Below, one piece after another: positions 22,784-33,059 of a stretch of 64,000 bases of DNA (position 1 is the stretch's first letter; each line of letters starts with the position of its first letter). The DNA is from Rotaria macrura (taxonomy: Eukaryota; Rotifera; Eurotatoria; Philodinida; Philodinidae): assembly GCA_900239685.1 (NCBI GenBank), contig OENT01000739.1, positions 16,421 through 80,420 of the forward strand, given 5' to 3'. The notes below the pieces were generated by a model, which did not search any database, was not told the DNA's origin, and saw only the letters and a program-made list of their open reading frames with translations. The position numbers and the translations under genes are program-made.

Positions 22784-23098
22784 CACAGAATGCATATAAA
22801 TAGGTTTTACAACAAGGCCGAATTTGAACATCTTGATGTTACTGATGTTACTCATGAGGCCTACCTAAGTCACTTCGAATTCCAATAACGGGATTAAAGT
22901 GGATATGAATCGAAATTGGTAAAAATTCTGATAAATTCTTTGAGATCACGAAAGAAGAAACATTTTTCTTAGTCGATGATCATCGAGTAGATCTCATGAT
23001 CAATTCATTGCTTCTTTAAACTTTCTGAACTTCGTCTGCAAAGAACTAATTATCGATTATTTGATTTCAGACGAAGTGTTCATAGACATTTGATCCTT
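22784..23098. other. Short non-coding stretch
   Basis: I see nothing definable between the TIR element and the end of the adhesion-GPCR remnant. Confidence 0.4.
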
Positions 23099-25711
23099 TT
23101 ACTGGTGTTCAATAGTTTGGTAATTGGAATCACTGTACGTTTCCACTTCAGATTCATAACGAGTTGTGTTTTCGTTTGATTGCGTTTGCTTAAAGTGTAT
23201 TGAATGCATATATGGCTGAGGGTATGATATTTCGTTTTTGAATAGTTTCACTTTTCGTGATTGATTTTTGTTTGACAATTTTAACATATGCTATGATGAA
23301 GCACCGAGATTGCAAGCCATTGACAAAGCGAGAAAAAAATAGCAGAATATGGAGAACCAAAATTATTGTCTAGAACTTATCACACAAAGAAAGCACTGGA
23401 TGCAAGATGATATCAAAAGAAAGATTAAAAGCCATTTCATAGGTTTATAAGACGGAATAGGTCGTCGAGTATTTTTAATAAAGTATCCTATAGCCGCTGT
23501 AAAAGCAGATACATTGCTCAGAATAAACATACCGATTGGAAAAGTTAGAAAATAATAAATCAATTTATTATTAAGCCAACAGATTCGATCAGAGTAGTAG
23601 CGCATTACTGTGAACGATTCGTAGAATTCCAGACTAACGGCCACCGTTACTGCTACACTAGCAACAATTATGGGCGCAGTGAAAAGAATTCCGACAAGAA
23701 TATGAATGATGGTTGATAATCTTGGTGAATAAAGTTAGAATCCTACATTGAAAACAACTATTAGTTGTTTTGAAACAGTCCATGTGAATAAGAAAAAAAT
23801 TCATGACGACAGATAACGCACCAATGCTACCACGACAATGGATCATCTCCTGATTTATCGTTGGTCGGTTGCACAAAGTCGCGATCCGTGGTATGAAAAT
23901 ACGAAAAGAATCATCGTGCTGACGAATGACGTCAATGGTATCATATCTATCGGAGACCGAAAACGAATCGAATTGAGATTTTGAAAAAGTGGATCGAATC
24001 AAATCGAATCGAATATAGAAGTCAACAGAATCAAATCGAATTGAATTCGAAGCGTCCATTCGGTTCCACTTCCGAGTCGCAGCACTGATGTTATTTTCAA
24101 ATATTTTTCGCGGTATGTGTCGTGTAATTGCAACACCTTGCAGGAACTTTACCATCGGGTTGCAGCTCATCGCTGCTAGACAAATTGTCATGCAAACTAG
24201 TTCAAATTTTGACATCTTGATAGTGAAAAACAATCTCTTTATTAGCTCAATCGAAAATAACAGTGATTGATATTTTCATTTTCACTATACGGTAATTCGT
24301 CTTTAATTCATCGCATTTGTGTTCTGTATATATCTAATATTGTTCAGGTGCCTACACGTGCGCTTGCAGTTTCTTACTGATAGAATTAATCGGTGAAAGC
24401 TGAGACTCTATTACTTTTGGAATGCCATATGTATACTAAATAGTTCAGACTAATTCTGTGGAACCCAAATTCAAGACAGCAGCTCCCACAGTTACTGGTA
24501 TTTTCGAAAACTTTAGCAAACATCATTGGGATCCTTCGAAATTCAAAGCAGGCTGCAAAACCCTAGAATATCTCAGGTCTCGTTGCAAATCATGTCAAAA
24601 AAGGACCCATAGATAAAAAATCCCTGGTATTGATACTAAAACCTTTGCAATAACAGGAAGATCTCAGCATTCTCAGAAAATTCAAGGAAATTCCGGTGCA
24701 TGTGGATTGGAAGTGCAGTTTGGAAAATAGACAAGATAGTTCTTTCCCTTGATTACAATCTTTATATGCATTCATGCTCAATCTCTTTTTTGCTATGAAA
24801 TTACTTTTTCTTGTAGAATCTGTTTTTATATTATGATTATTTTAGCGAAATACACTTAAAAGCAAAAGAAAAGAATACGATCCCTCAAGATAGATGAAGC
24901 AATAGCTTATCATAGCTGCGCACCCACTCTATTAGCAGTGATGCAATTTTCTGTTGTGTATGACTCGAATGGAGTCGAATCGAATCGAGTTGCGATTTTT
25001 CTATTCGCGTCGGTCTCTGATAGCTATCCTCATTAAACTTATCTTTGGACGAATCAATCGCATGAGTATAATATAATTGGCAATGTCCATACAGTAAACA
25101 TTATATACTGATAGACTGACTAGAAACGCAATATTTTTTGCGATGAAGTTTTGTTCCTGTATCAATTGTTGCATCCAGGTAAGACGAAACGTTGTCAAGT
25201 GATTACAGCAACATTCATATCGATCGAAAGCTGCAATGTACATCGGCCACGCACAACCTTCTTCATTTCACATTGAAGCTTTTATATCGTACAATGAGCA
25301 GAAGTAATCAACTGGAATTGTGGGTATTTGTTTTTGTTGAACAGTGAAGAAGAGATGAACTTTTATGCCATCTGAAAGTTGAAAGGTATTGTTGCTTTCC
25401 AGGGTTACAACAATGATGAATGATGCCAGTTTTTTCATATCATTAGGATTCAATTACTGAGCAGCATCAACATTATTGATGATTAAAATACTCCTGTGAG
25501 AAACTTTCACCAAAGATTCAGGCTGAATAATAATTGCAGTCGAGAGATAAGAGTTAAAAATCTGATTTAAATTCGAGCTAGTAATTATTTGGTCACCGAC
25601 ATCATGTGTATTCGAAACACCTATCACCATTTCTTCTTCTCTAGGAGGTCGAGCTACGATAATTAATGAGCTAGAATCAACGGAGAATTTTTCGTGAATG
25701 TGATTCCTCAT
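23099..25711 (-). pseudogene. Adhesion-type (family B2) GPCR, decayed and interrupted by a transposon
   Basis: Fragments in several frames on the minus strand line up in the order of an adhesion GPCR. 25711-25270 reads like a GAIN domain ending in DYFCSLYD, the first half of a GPS motif. 25215-25180 supplies the second half, ECCCNHLTTF, followed by a TM1-like helix. After an inserted element, 23870-23740 gives a degenerate TM3 in a different frame. 23720-23400 gives TM4, TM5 with the class-typical ICWLNNKLIYYF, and part of TM6. A frame-shifted TM7 (FVNGLQ, compare NSLQG in the family) and a cytoplasmic tail reach 23099. Lesions: an in-frame TAA near 25455, stops near 25268 and 23363, frame changes between TM3, TM4 and TM7, and the TIR element at 23948-25024. 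Introns could explain some but not all of these. Such receptors autocleave at the GPS; this copy could not make a full receptor. Confidence 0.72.
23948..25024. mobile_element. TIR element inserted in the adhesion-GPCR remnant
   Basis: The left end TATCGGAGACCG and the right end CGGTCTCTGATA are inverse complements. Each is followed inward by runs of degenerate GAATCGAATCGA words. A possible TATC duplication flanks the unit (23944-23947, 25025-25028), but ends and duplication cannot be separated with certainty. It is about 1.08 kb, encodes no transposase, and splits the receptor between its first and later helices. Confidence 0.65.
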
Positions 25712-26605
25712 TTCGATTTAGGTTATTTTATTTTAAATCGAATAATGTCCGCGTACACATGCATCTAGTGATCACACCGAAACTGCATTCTACATCAAAG
25801 AAAAAGAAAAAAAGTATATATATATATTTCATTTATGTATGTATCTAGAGTATAAGAAAAGAAATACTATGACAAATAGAGAAATGAACTGAGATAATTC
25901 ATATCGAAAGAGATATCTAACAGAGGAAGTGAAAAACAAAGAAAATAGAAACATTCAGGGTCATTCGCTAACACCAATTCAAAAGAAATTAAGGAAGCAT
26001 TCACTCGTTTGGTCACACTCTTTCGACTCAGGCAGTGTACTGATTGATGAGTCCTTAATAAGAAAAACTCAACGAATAATGCCTTTCTGATATTTTCTGC
26101 ATAGTACGTACCCTACTATCAGACCTCTGAATACTTGTCTGATTATTGATAAAGCTAATTGACGAATTCACATGGATAGATGCATATTCGTTTGAAACCG
26201 GGTGAAACAACATTGACTTGTTTCCTAGGACAGAGAAAAATCAGTCGTCCTAAGTAACTAATTGCATCAAAATCAAGGCAAAAAGTGACAAATATAAGAA
26301 TTGTTCGATTTCAACCTACGTAGTTAACTATATGTCTCAATCACGCATCAGTTTGGTGGATTTGCATCAATAACTAGCACCAGCTTGGTAGTATTTTTTT
26401 AAATTAAGTTATAAATTATCTTCTGGTGTGCTATACTTTTGATGTGTCGAAAGCATGAGAAGCATGATTTTCTTCTTTGAATTATGCATTTTCTTCGTTT
26501 GAAGCTTTTCAGGTGCACTGCTTGACTGTTTAATCATGCTACTTTCAGTTGACTTATTTTGCACTTGATTTCTATCCTTTTGGATTTTTATATTTCTCCA
26601 GAATA
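25712..26605. other. Non-coding stretch
   Basis: Contains an A/G-rich tract with a short (TA)n run near 25815-25830. No gene or delimited repeat is seen. The promoter of the adhesion-GPCR remnant would lie here, unless more 5' exons have decayed. Confidence 0.4.
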
Positions 26606-27556
26606 GGGTTGGTCATGTACTGTTACTTAACTAAATAAAGATAANTCAAATGATAGATTTTTACTAAATTAATAGTATATAGTGTATTTGGACTAGAAAA
26701 ACTAAGATTAACTGAAAACCAGTACCATACTCTGAATCAGCATTAAAAACGGAACAAGTCAATGTCTGTTTGAAATTGTGATAGGTAGTAAACCACTATC
26801 CAGTTGTTAGTCAGAGAAAAGCTTAAGTTATCGTGTATGTACAATTCACTTTATTGATACGAGTGGATGGGTATATAAATACATGGGTTCGGAACAAACG
26901 GAATGTTATAGAAGGCACTAGTGATTCCAGAACTCACACGAGAGTAATAATGAGAACATACAACAACAATAGAGAGAACGAATACACTGGAACATACTAG
27001 AACAGAGAACATATATCTGTTCACGCATGACAACAGAACGAAAGAAGATATAGATGGAATGCATATATATATGTGATGACGTCACAACAATGACATGATG
27101 AAAGAGAACATACACAGAAGATGACACTACTTAACAAAATATTATTAAAATATTTTTAAATTTAGCATAAAATTCACCCTACTCCCTCCCGCTCAGGAAT
27201 TTTCGACAAAAACAAATGAATCTTAGGACAAAGTGATTTTAATAGGAACCAATACTCCATAAACTTGTAAAATAACAGTAGAACACAAGCTAGAGTATTT
27301 TTAACCGATTATATCAACGTTTTCGTTAGATCTATTTTTTGTCAAAAATTCCTGAGCGGGAGAGGATTTGGGTGAATTTTATGATAAATTTAAAAATATT
27401 TTAATAATATTTCAAACACACATTGACTTGTTCCGTTTTTAATGCTGATTCAGAGTATGGTACTGGTTTTCAGTTAATCTTAGTTTTTCTAGTCCAAATA
27501 CACTATATACTATTAATTTAGTAAAAATCTATCATTTGANTATAAAGGGTCAACCC
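26606..27556. mobile_element. Foldback element with GGGTTG ends and TA duplication
   Basis: Arms at about 26640-26776 and 27413-27545 are near-perfect inverse complements; a second inner pair at 27137-27210 and 27345-27412 continues the same arms. The ends read GGGTTGGTC and the complement of GGGTTGACC, with TA at 26604-26605 and 27557-27558. The left arm is split by a 360-bp insertion (26777-27136). Single N bases at 26645 and 27540 occupy mirror positions in the two arms. No coding capacity. Confidence 0.75.
26777..27136 (+). mobile_element. Solo-LTR-like insertion nested in the foldback element
   Basis: Comparison with the intact right arm shows exactly where the left arm is interrupted. 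The 360-bp insert starts TGTGATAGGTAGTA and ends CACTACTTAACA, so it has TG...CA ends and an imperfect inverted repeat. AAAT flanks it on both sides; GAAAT against AAAAT if five bases are counted. A TATA-box-like GGGTATATAAATAC lies near 26871. This fits a solo LTR in plus orientation, of a different family from the one at 18024. Confidence 0.62.
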
Positions 27557-27558
27557 TA

Positions 27559-29749
27559 CTCAAGAATTTAACAAGTTCGTTTCCATGTGTTATTTAACCA
27601 TCGCCTGATACAACTAAAATTTCATAGGTTAATTTCAAAGCGAGCCAACGAATTAGAGCTGTCCAAATAAAATGATTCATTTGATTCCGCATAAAGTTCA
27701 ATAGAATTTAAAGATGAATAATATGATTTTCTTTCAATTACTCATTTCACTTTGTAAAAATGTCAGAGTGAATAATAGTTGGTATCGTAGTCGACATATT
27801 TATATTGAGAATAAGTTTTCAATAGAGTAGGAAGCGGGAACATTAAAAAGTAACATTGTATTTATTAAAGATTCGGTTTAAAATTATATCATATTCGCAG
27901 GAAAAACAGAATACAACTCGAGAATAATCAATCAATCTCAAATATGTAAAAATGGTGTTGATTCACTGGATTGACTGATACTTTAATAATAAACTCACAC
28001 TCGGTGTCGGCTTTTAGTTACCATAGTCTCTTGTATATTTCGTGATTGTATAGTTATTATGAAAGTGAACAAATTCAAATTCAAAATCACGAATTGAGTC
28101 AATTTCACAAAAAGTATATTGAAAGTATTTGTCAGTTCATCTTTCGTTACAAAAGAGGGAGAATTCTTTTACTACATACATCATACAGTGAAGATGGAAC
28201 TGAATTGATCGAAAATTATCCCTTGCACGGTAGTTCTTCGAGATACTATCAAATTGTTAATAATAGATGTCACTTTGAATGAAGCTAAAGATTGATTGAA
28301 ATAACTCTGCTGGTGCTGAGATAATCGATCATGAAATACATGTTTATTTGGATAAAACAAATAAAAGTATCCTTTAAACGACTGAAACACCTGCATCGGA
28401 ATATTTGTCTTCAAACTGAACGTCAGATGTCAAATTTTACAACAAGTATCGTCCATGATTATTTTCGATGCTTTTTATGAAACTCATTATTAAAATTGTG
28501 CTGTAAGACGTACAGTTAGAAATTGGAACGACTAGGTTGACCTGCAATTCGACAGGTGTGTGCTAATTATTAGACAAGGTCATAATTGTTAGACTGAGTG
28601 GAGCCAGTCTCTTTTCGTCGAATTGTTTTTTCGCCTACTCCTTTGCCCCCGAATTCCGTTGTCTTTGGATCCAGTGCCACCAGCTACATTTTTTGATCGA
28701 AAGATATTTGATCACACATGATTAATTCTATATTTAAAAATTGATTACACCTAATAGATTTATTAACAAACTCAAATATTAACATCTGCGTTAGTAATCA
28801 GTTGAGCTGCCCTAGTGAAGGAATCCAATCGAATTGCCAAGATGAATCCTACGGAGGAAACTTATGTTTTCAATTAAGTGCTAATTAGTACCCGGTGGCA
28901 TTGCTAGAGTTGGTCAATAGCTCCCATGAGATTCCGTCATATTCCTACGAGAAGATCCAATAACATCAAACACTAGGATTTGACAGACATTCTCGCTCCA
29001 GAATTCTGATACGATTTCCTTCGCTTTATAAAGAAAGCGTATAAAATCTGATTGGATTCAGATTGGACTCCGACTGAAGTTCCACCGGATCTGATTATTG
29101 AAATTATTCTTCCTTATGGTAACCGTCTGAGTTCGGGTGTTGGTGTGGACTCCACACTGTGAAGTCTTCTTTTCATTCATACACAAACCATACCCAAATC
29201 CTCTTCCCGAATTGGAGGGGTTTTGTCCTTTTAATGCCCAAACGTTTTCCACTCGAACCATCTTAAGATGTTTTTCTAGTTAAGACTTTATTCGTGTACC
29301 TGCGAGAAGAACCATTTTAGATTTTCTAGCTCAATCGACACTCAAATGGTTCTCGTGGTGAAACTTATTCTTTTAAAGAATACCATTATTATTGTCTTCT
29401 AGAAAATCTGGTTTTTTCTTCAAACCAAATCTAACAACATCATCAAGCAAAACATTCGGATTCATATAGAAAAGCCTCCCGATGAAATATTGATTTTAGT
29501 AGGAAAATTCCTGATTTCTAAAATATAAATTTAGCATCCTTCATATTGAAATCAATCCTTTCCCAGTAATTTCTAAACTTCACATTCTTATCTAATGTAC
29601 GTATTTCAAGATGTTTGAAACTTGAGAGAAAATAATATAACCGATCGATGTTAATTGTCTGTGACATAACGCATTGAGGCGTCTAATAAATTCTCTCAAC
29701 TTTATCTCTAATATTTATTTTATAAAAATAAAAATAAAAGCGTTTTCTT
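27559..29749. other. Non-coding stretch
   Basis: Open frames of 60-80 codons at 28046-28414 and 29058-29261 show no domain and overlap one another on opposite strands, so I do not call them. No bounded repeat was identified, although 28640-29080 contains scattered GGATCC/GATTCC words that may be old transposon material. Confidence 0.4.
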
Positions 29750-31568
29750 TCAGTCGAATTCAACATTGTTTCGTTGAAGATAATCTTGCACTTGTAATGC
29801 ACGAATATCACGACTTCCAACGAGAACTAGATTTCCATTATTGTAGGGTGAAATTCCAAAAGCATTCACTTGAATGGGTATTAAATATTTTTCATACGTG
29901 CAGCAGTGTAATAAATGACTTCTAGAATCATTGACAAAGAGCAACGGTTGTATTTCATCATAAGATGCCGTCGTCGCTGTTGGTCTCCATTGTCTAGTAA
30001 TACATACAGATCATTTTTAAAAACAAAAGAAAATTACTCTGAATTTACTTTTCAGTAGAGGCAATGTTTAAAGGGTTTATAGCATCAATTAAATCGAATG
30101 AATGTATTCTGTTCATCACCTCACAATCATGCACATTAATCATGAATTTATTTTTAGATTTCAAACCAATTAAAAAACTTAAATAAGAATTATTAACAGC
30201 AAAGTCAAGTATTCTATACCCAGACTTTTCTTCTGCATCATACAGTCTGTTTTGAAAACTAAAGACGAAATCGGTGGATGACGTTTCGACGTTATATTTT
30301 CCAAGCATAAGTATAGATGAGGAAATATACAAAAAGAATATAAGATTTTCGTACATATGTGCACGTTGAAGAACGTCATTTCTATTTACTAAATCGATTT
30401 CGTTTTCGATTTGAATTCGCTGTTGATTCAATTTAAAGAAAACAAATTGATTTGTTTCTCGAACGATAGAGTAAAACATATCATAACGATGTGAATAACC
30501 TAGATTTGATAAATGCATGTTTGATGACAGCTCAATAGTAGAGAGTTGACGCGTTTCAAGTGATAAGTTTTCTAATAGATGAGAACGTACAGAATAAATA
30601 AGTAAGTTATTTGAGTTGGAATTATAGGCAACTAGTTTAGAACTACGATCGTTTTGATACGGAATTTTAAATATTAGATCGATCATCGTGTCAGACCCAA
30701 CTATTGTTGAGCAAGTTGACGCAAGGCGTGATTGTGATTCAATGCCTGTATCATTATTTCTATAAATTAGTCAATTTAGAATAAAGTCTTTTCAAGAAGA
30801 AAACGAAGGAAAAATCTCACTGTGAGGCTAATTGCTTATGGTATGAAGAACCTATTGAACATGATATTAGTGGAGAATTTCGTTCACAGTCAATTGCTAA
30901 TTCTTGCACAGGAATAAATGAATGTTCTTTGTTTGACGGAGTTCGCCTGAAGTCCCTATGAATTTGTTTTTAGAAAGAACAAATAAGATAAAATCTTTTG
31001 AATGAATTGTTTACTGTGAATGCACCAATTCAGTATTTGCGTACGAATTAAGCTTAAATTCTTCTTCATTATTTATATTTAACAGTGGACTGTTTATTAT
31101 AGTTGGAGATGAATTGTAAACAGTTGTTCGTAACTTTAAACGACTTTTTTCGAGTCTACTTTCATCGAGATTGTGTTTTTTAACAAAATCGTCTATATCA
31201 ATATCTTTATAATAATATTCAGGAATAGATTTTAACATATTTGGTCTCATGGGAAATGTTTGTTGAAAATCTCCAAGTAATTTTTTGACTATTGTTTCAT
31301 CATTATCGTGTTGATTTATTGATAAACATAATTTTTGGAATTGCTGTTGATTATCGTCACATGTCCTTTTGTTCTCATTCTTCAGATAATCAAAGTTTTT
31401 CCTATATTTTTCTTTAACTTCATTTAAATAGTCAATTTGGCGTTGAATATACATGAATAGTTCGTCTCGAACCTTATTTAATTTCGTGTTGAATTCTTCA
31501 TATTCATCGGTCAGACATGTGTCATAATTTCTTAATTCTTTTCTAATTGATTTCATTAAATCTTCCAT
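29750..31568 (-). CDS. Four-exon protein with N-terminal coiled coil, function unknown
   Basis: Exons on the minus strand: 31568-31015, 30955-30821, 30759-30049 and 29993-29750. All introns are GT-AG (59, 61 and 55 nt) and every junction is phase 2, giving 547 residues. Donors are GTAAAC, GTGAGA and GTAAAT; acceptors are CATAG, TATAG and ACTAG. Residues about 1-90 are charged and strongly helical, with heptad-like spacing (coiled coil). A linker follows, including IPEYYYKDIDIDDFVKKHNL. The C-terminal 330 residues contain repeated short beta-type segments with aromatic positions (LLIYSVRSHLL, DMFYSIVRETNQFVFFKL, NLVLVGSRDIRAL), suggesting a beta-propeller-like fold. I do not recognise the family. 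The coiled coil plus propeller layout recalls TRIM/NHL-type proteins, but no RING or B-box is seen before the coiled coil, and propeller identity is only inference. All four exons join without stops, so the gene looks intact. Confidence 0.72.
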
Positions 31569-32011
31569 TTGTATAAGACACGTTGTATACCTCCTGTTTT
31601 TTATACACGCAATAGCACTTAAGTTATTTTTCTATCAGCAGTGTATTAAGCTAAAGTAACTTGAGAACGAGAAAAAATCAACTGGGAAAAAACGTGTTTG
31701 CGGCTTTGTGTTTGGTCTTTTCGATCAACCATACAGATCACATTGTTCTTCCTCTACAAAAAAATATTTTTCATGGTTAAGTTTTTGATCATATCATCAA
31801 AACATAAATATTTACAGGAATTTTATTCGTTTTACGAAAGTCTTCAAAAAGAATCAACCTTTCTCAGCTCACATAGAAAACAAGATATGCTTGTTTTATA
31901 AAATTTTGAAAATATTGTTTTAATGATCAAGAGCAAATGAATGCCATGCGCCACTACTTTCGAAATGAATTTTCCCTAGACTGAAATGATAGGGTCTAGA
32001 AATCGTAATTT
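31569..32011. other. Upstream region of the coiled-coil gene
   Basis: Contains no gene that I can support. It lies between divergent transcription units and should hold the promoter of the coiled-coil gene; I could not place a TATA box with confidence. Confidence 0.4.
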
Positions 32012-32116
32012 TCTGTGTTTGGATCGGTGATATCTGTGTTTGAATCGGTGGCGTCTGTGTTTAGATCGGTGACACCTGTGTTTGGATCGGTGACATCTGT
32101 GTTTGAATTGGTCGCA
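32012..32116 (+). repeat. 21-bp minisatellite, five units
   Basis: Five tandem copies of a 21-bp unit of the form TCTGTGTTTGGATCGGTGAC(A) with a few substitutions per copy. The period is a multiple of three, but an in-frame stop lies just upstream and there is no start, so I do not treat it as coding. Confidence 0.85.
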
Positions 32117-32451
32117 GAAGTTGTTTGTGTATTTTGATCTAGCCTTCAAGGTAAATTCGATCTTCTGGTGGATTTTCTAGTTACATACTCGATTCTATTT
32201 TTTGCCACTTTTTTCTAGCTAATTTTCAAAAATATTGTAAGTTTTTCTGTCTTTTAAATATCAGACTTTCCTTATCTGATTTCAGTTTTCGTGTTTTACC
32301 GCGCTGTTTTCTTAATTTCACTCTCGAGCATCTCATCATAAATAGTTTGATTTTCTTTGAGTTTGTCTACTTGAATACAATATTATAGCGAAATAACGGT
32401 GCCAACTCGTTCCCCGCCGATCTTAATTCTTCCAGTAACATTCACGATTAT

Positions 32452-33059
32452 ATGAAAATGGATAGCTGCTTGTCGACTTCTAGCAACCGAATCCGAGCTT
32501 TTCGTGCCCGTCGTGCTCTCGTTGAGACTGCTGAACAAAAAGAGAGTCACCTGGCTGTTGACAGACAATACAGAAAACAGCGATTGATCGTATTTGGTGT
32601 AAAAAAACCAGACGATGAGAAGCAAATGCATTTTATATCTCGTAGCCAATACGAAGTGAACCGTCTAGCCGATAAATGTGCAAAAGAAAACGCAAAGGAG
32701 AGAGAAGACCGTCTCATAGCTAAACGTGCAAAAGAAATGAGTCGCCGACACAACTTACGAGCTCGCGACACTGATGTGGTGCGAAATACTAGATTAGACG
32801 GTGATCGTGATCAAAATCGGTAAGAGTCATAGTGTCTTTGTTTTTTCTACCAAACATTCCTTTCTTTTCGACTCACAGGGCGAAAACACGTGCAAAAAAG
32901 AATTCAAATATGGCAACTGACCAAAATTGCGCTCTATGCAGCTATAAAATCCTGACTGAAAATTGTTCACACTTAACTATCAGATTGTTTCCGAACCTGC
33001 ATCTTCTTCGACCTCCGAGCTACGAGATATCGGATTCTGTTTTGAAAAATAATTTTTGA
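32452..33059 (+). CDS. Small Arg/Lys/Glu-rich protein, two exons (STPR-like repeat)
   Basis: Exons 32452-32819 and 32879-33059 join across a 59-nt GT-AG intron (donor GTAAGAG, acceptor CTCACAG), giving 182 residues. An in-frame stop lies upstream of the ATG, supporting this start. Residues 17-105 are dominated by Arg, Lys, Glu and Ala. The motif RRALVETAEQKESHLAVDRQ resembles the roughly 24-residue STPR repeat (ET-EQRE-RLA-DR pattern) found in some DNA-binding proteins and at the N-terminus of many Helitron- and helicase-type transposon proteins. Exon 2 has a CALC pair and a short Cys/His-containing stretch. It could be a host DNA-binding protein or the relic of a transposon protein. The repeat is weakly conserved, so the family call is tentative. 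The clean intron argues that it is, or recently was, an expressed gene. Confidence 0.5.

Noticed and set aside
21189-22855. Several 60-120-codon frames on both strands
   Set aside because: They fall in the inverted-repeat element and repeat its CCCGTTCCCG and GGATCC words; no transposase motif.
23658-24233. 191-codon minus-strand frame
   Set aside because: It crosses the border of the TIR element into the receptor remnant and joins unrelated sequence; the receptor helices are read in other frames.
32012-32116. Possible protein repeat of seven residues encoded by the 21-bp minisatellite
   Set aside because: A stop lies just upstream in that frame, there is no start codon, and it is not connected to the downstream gene.
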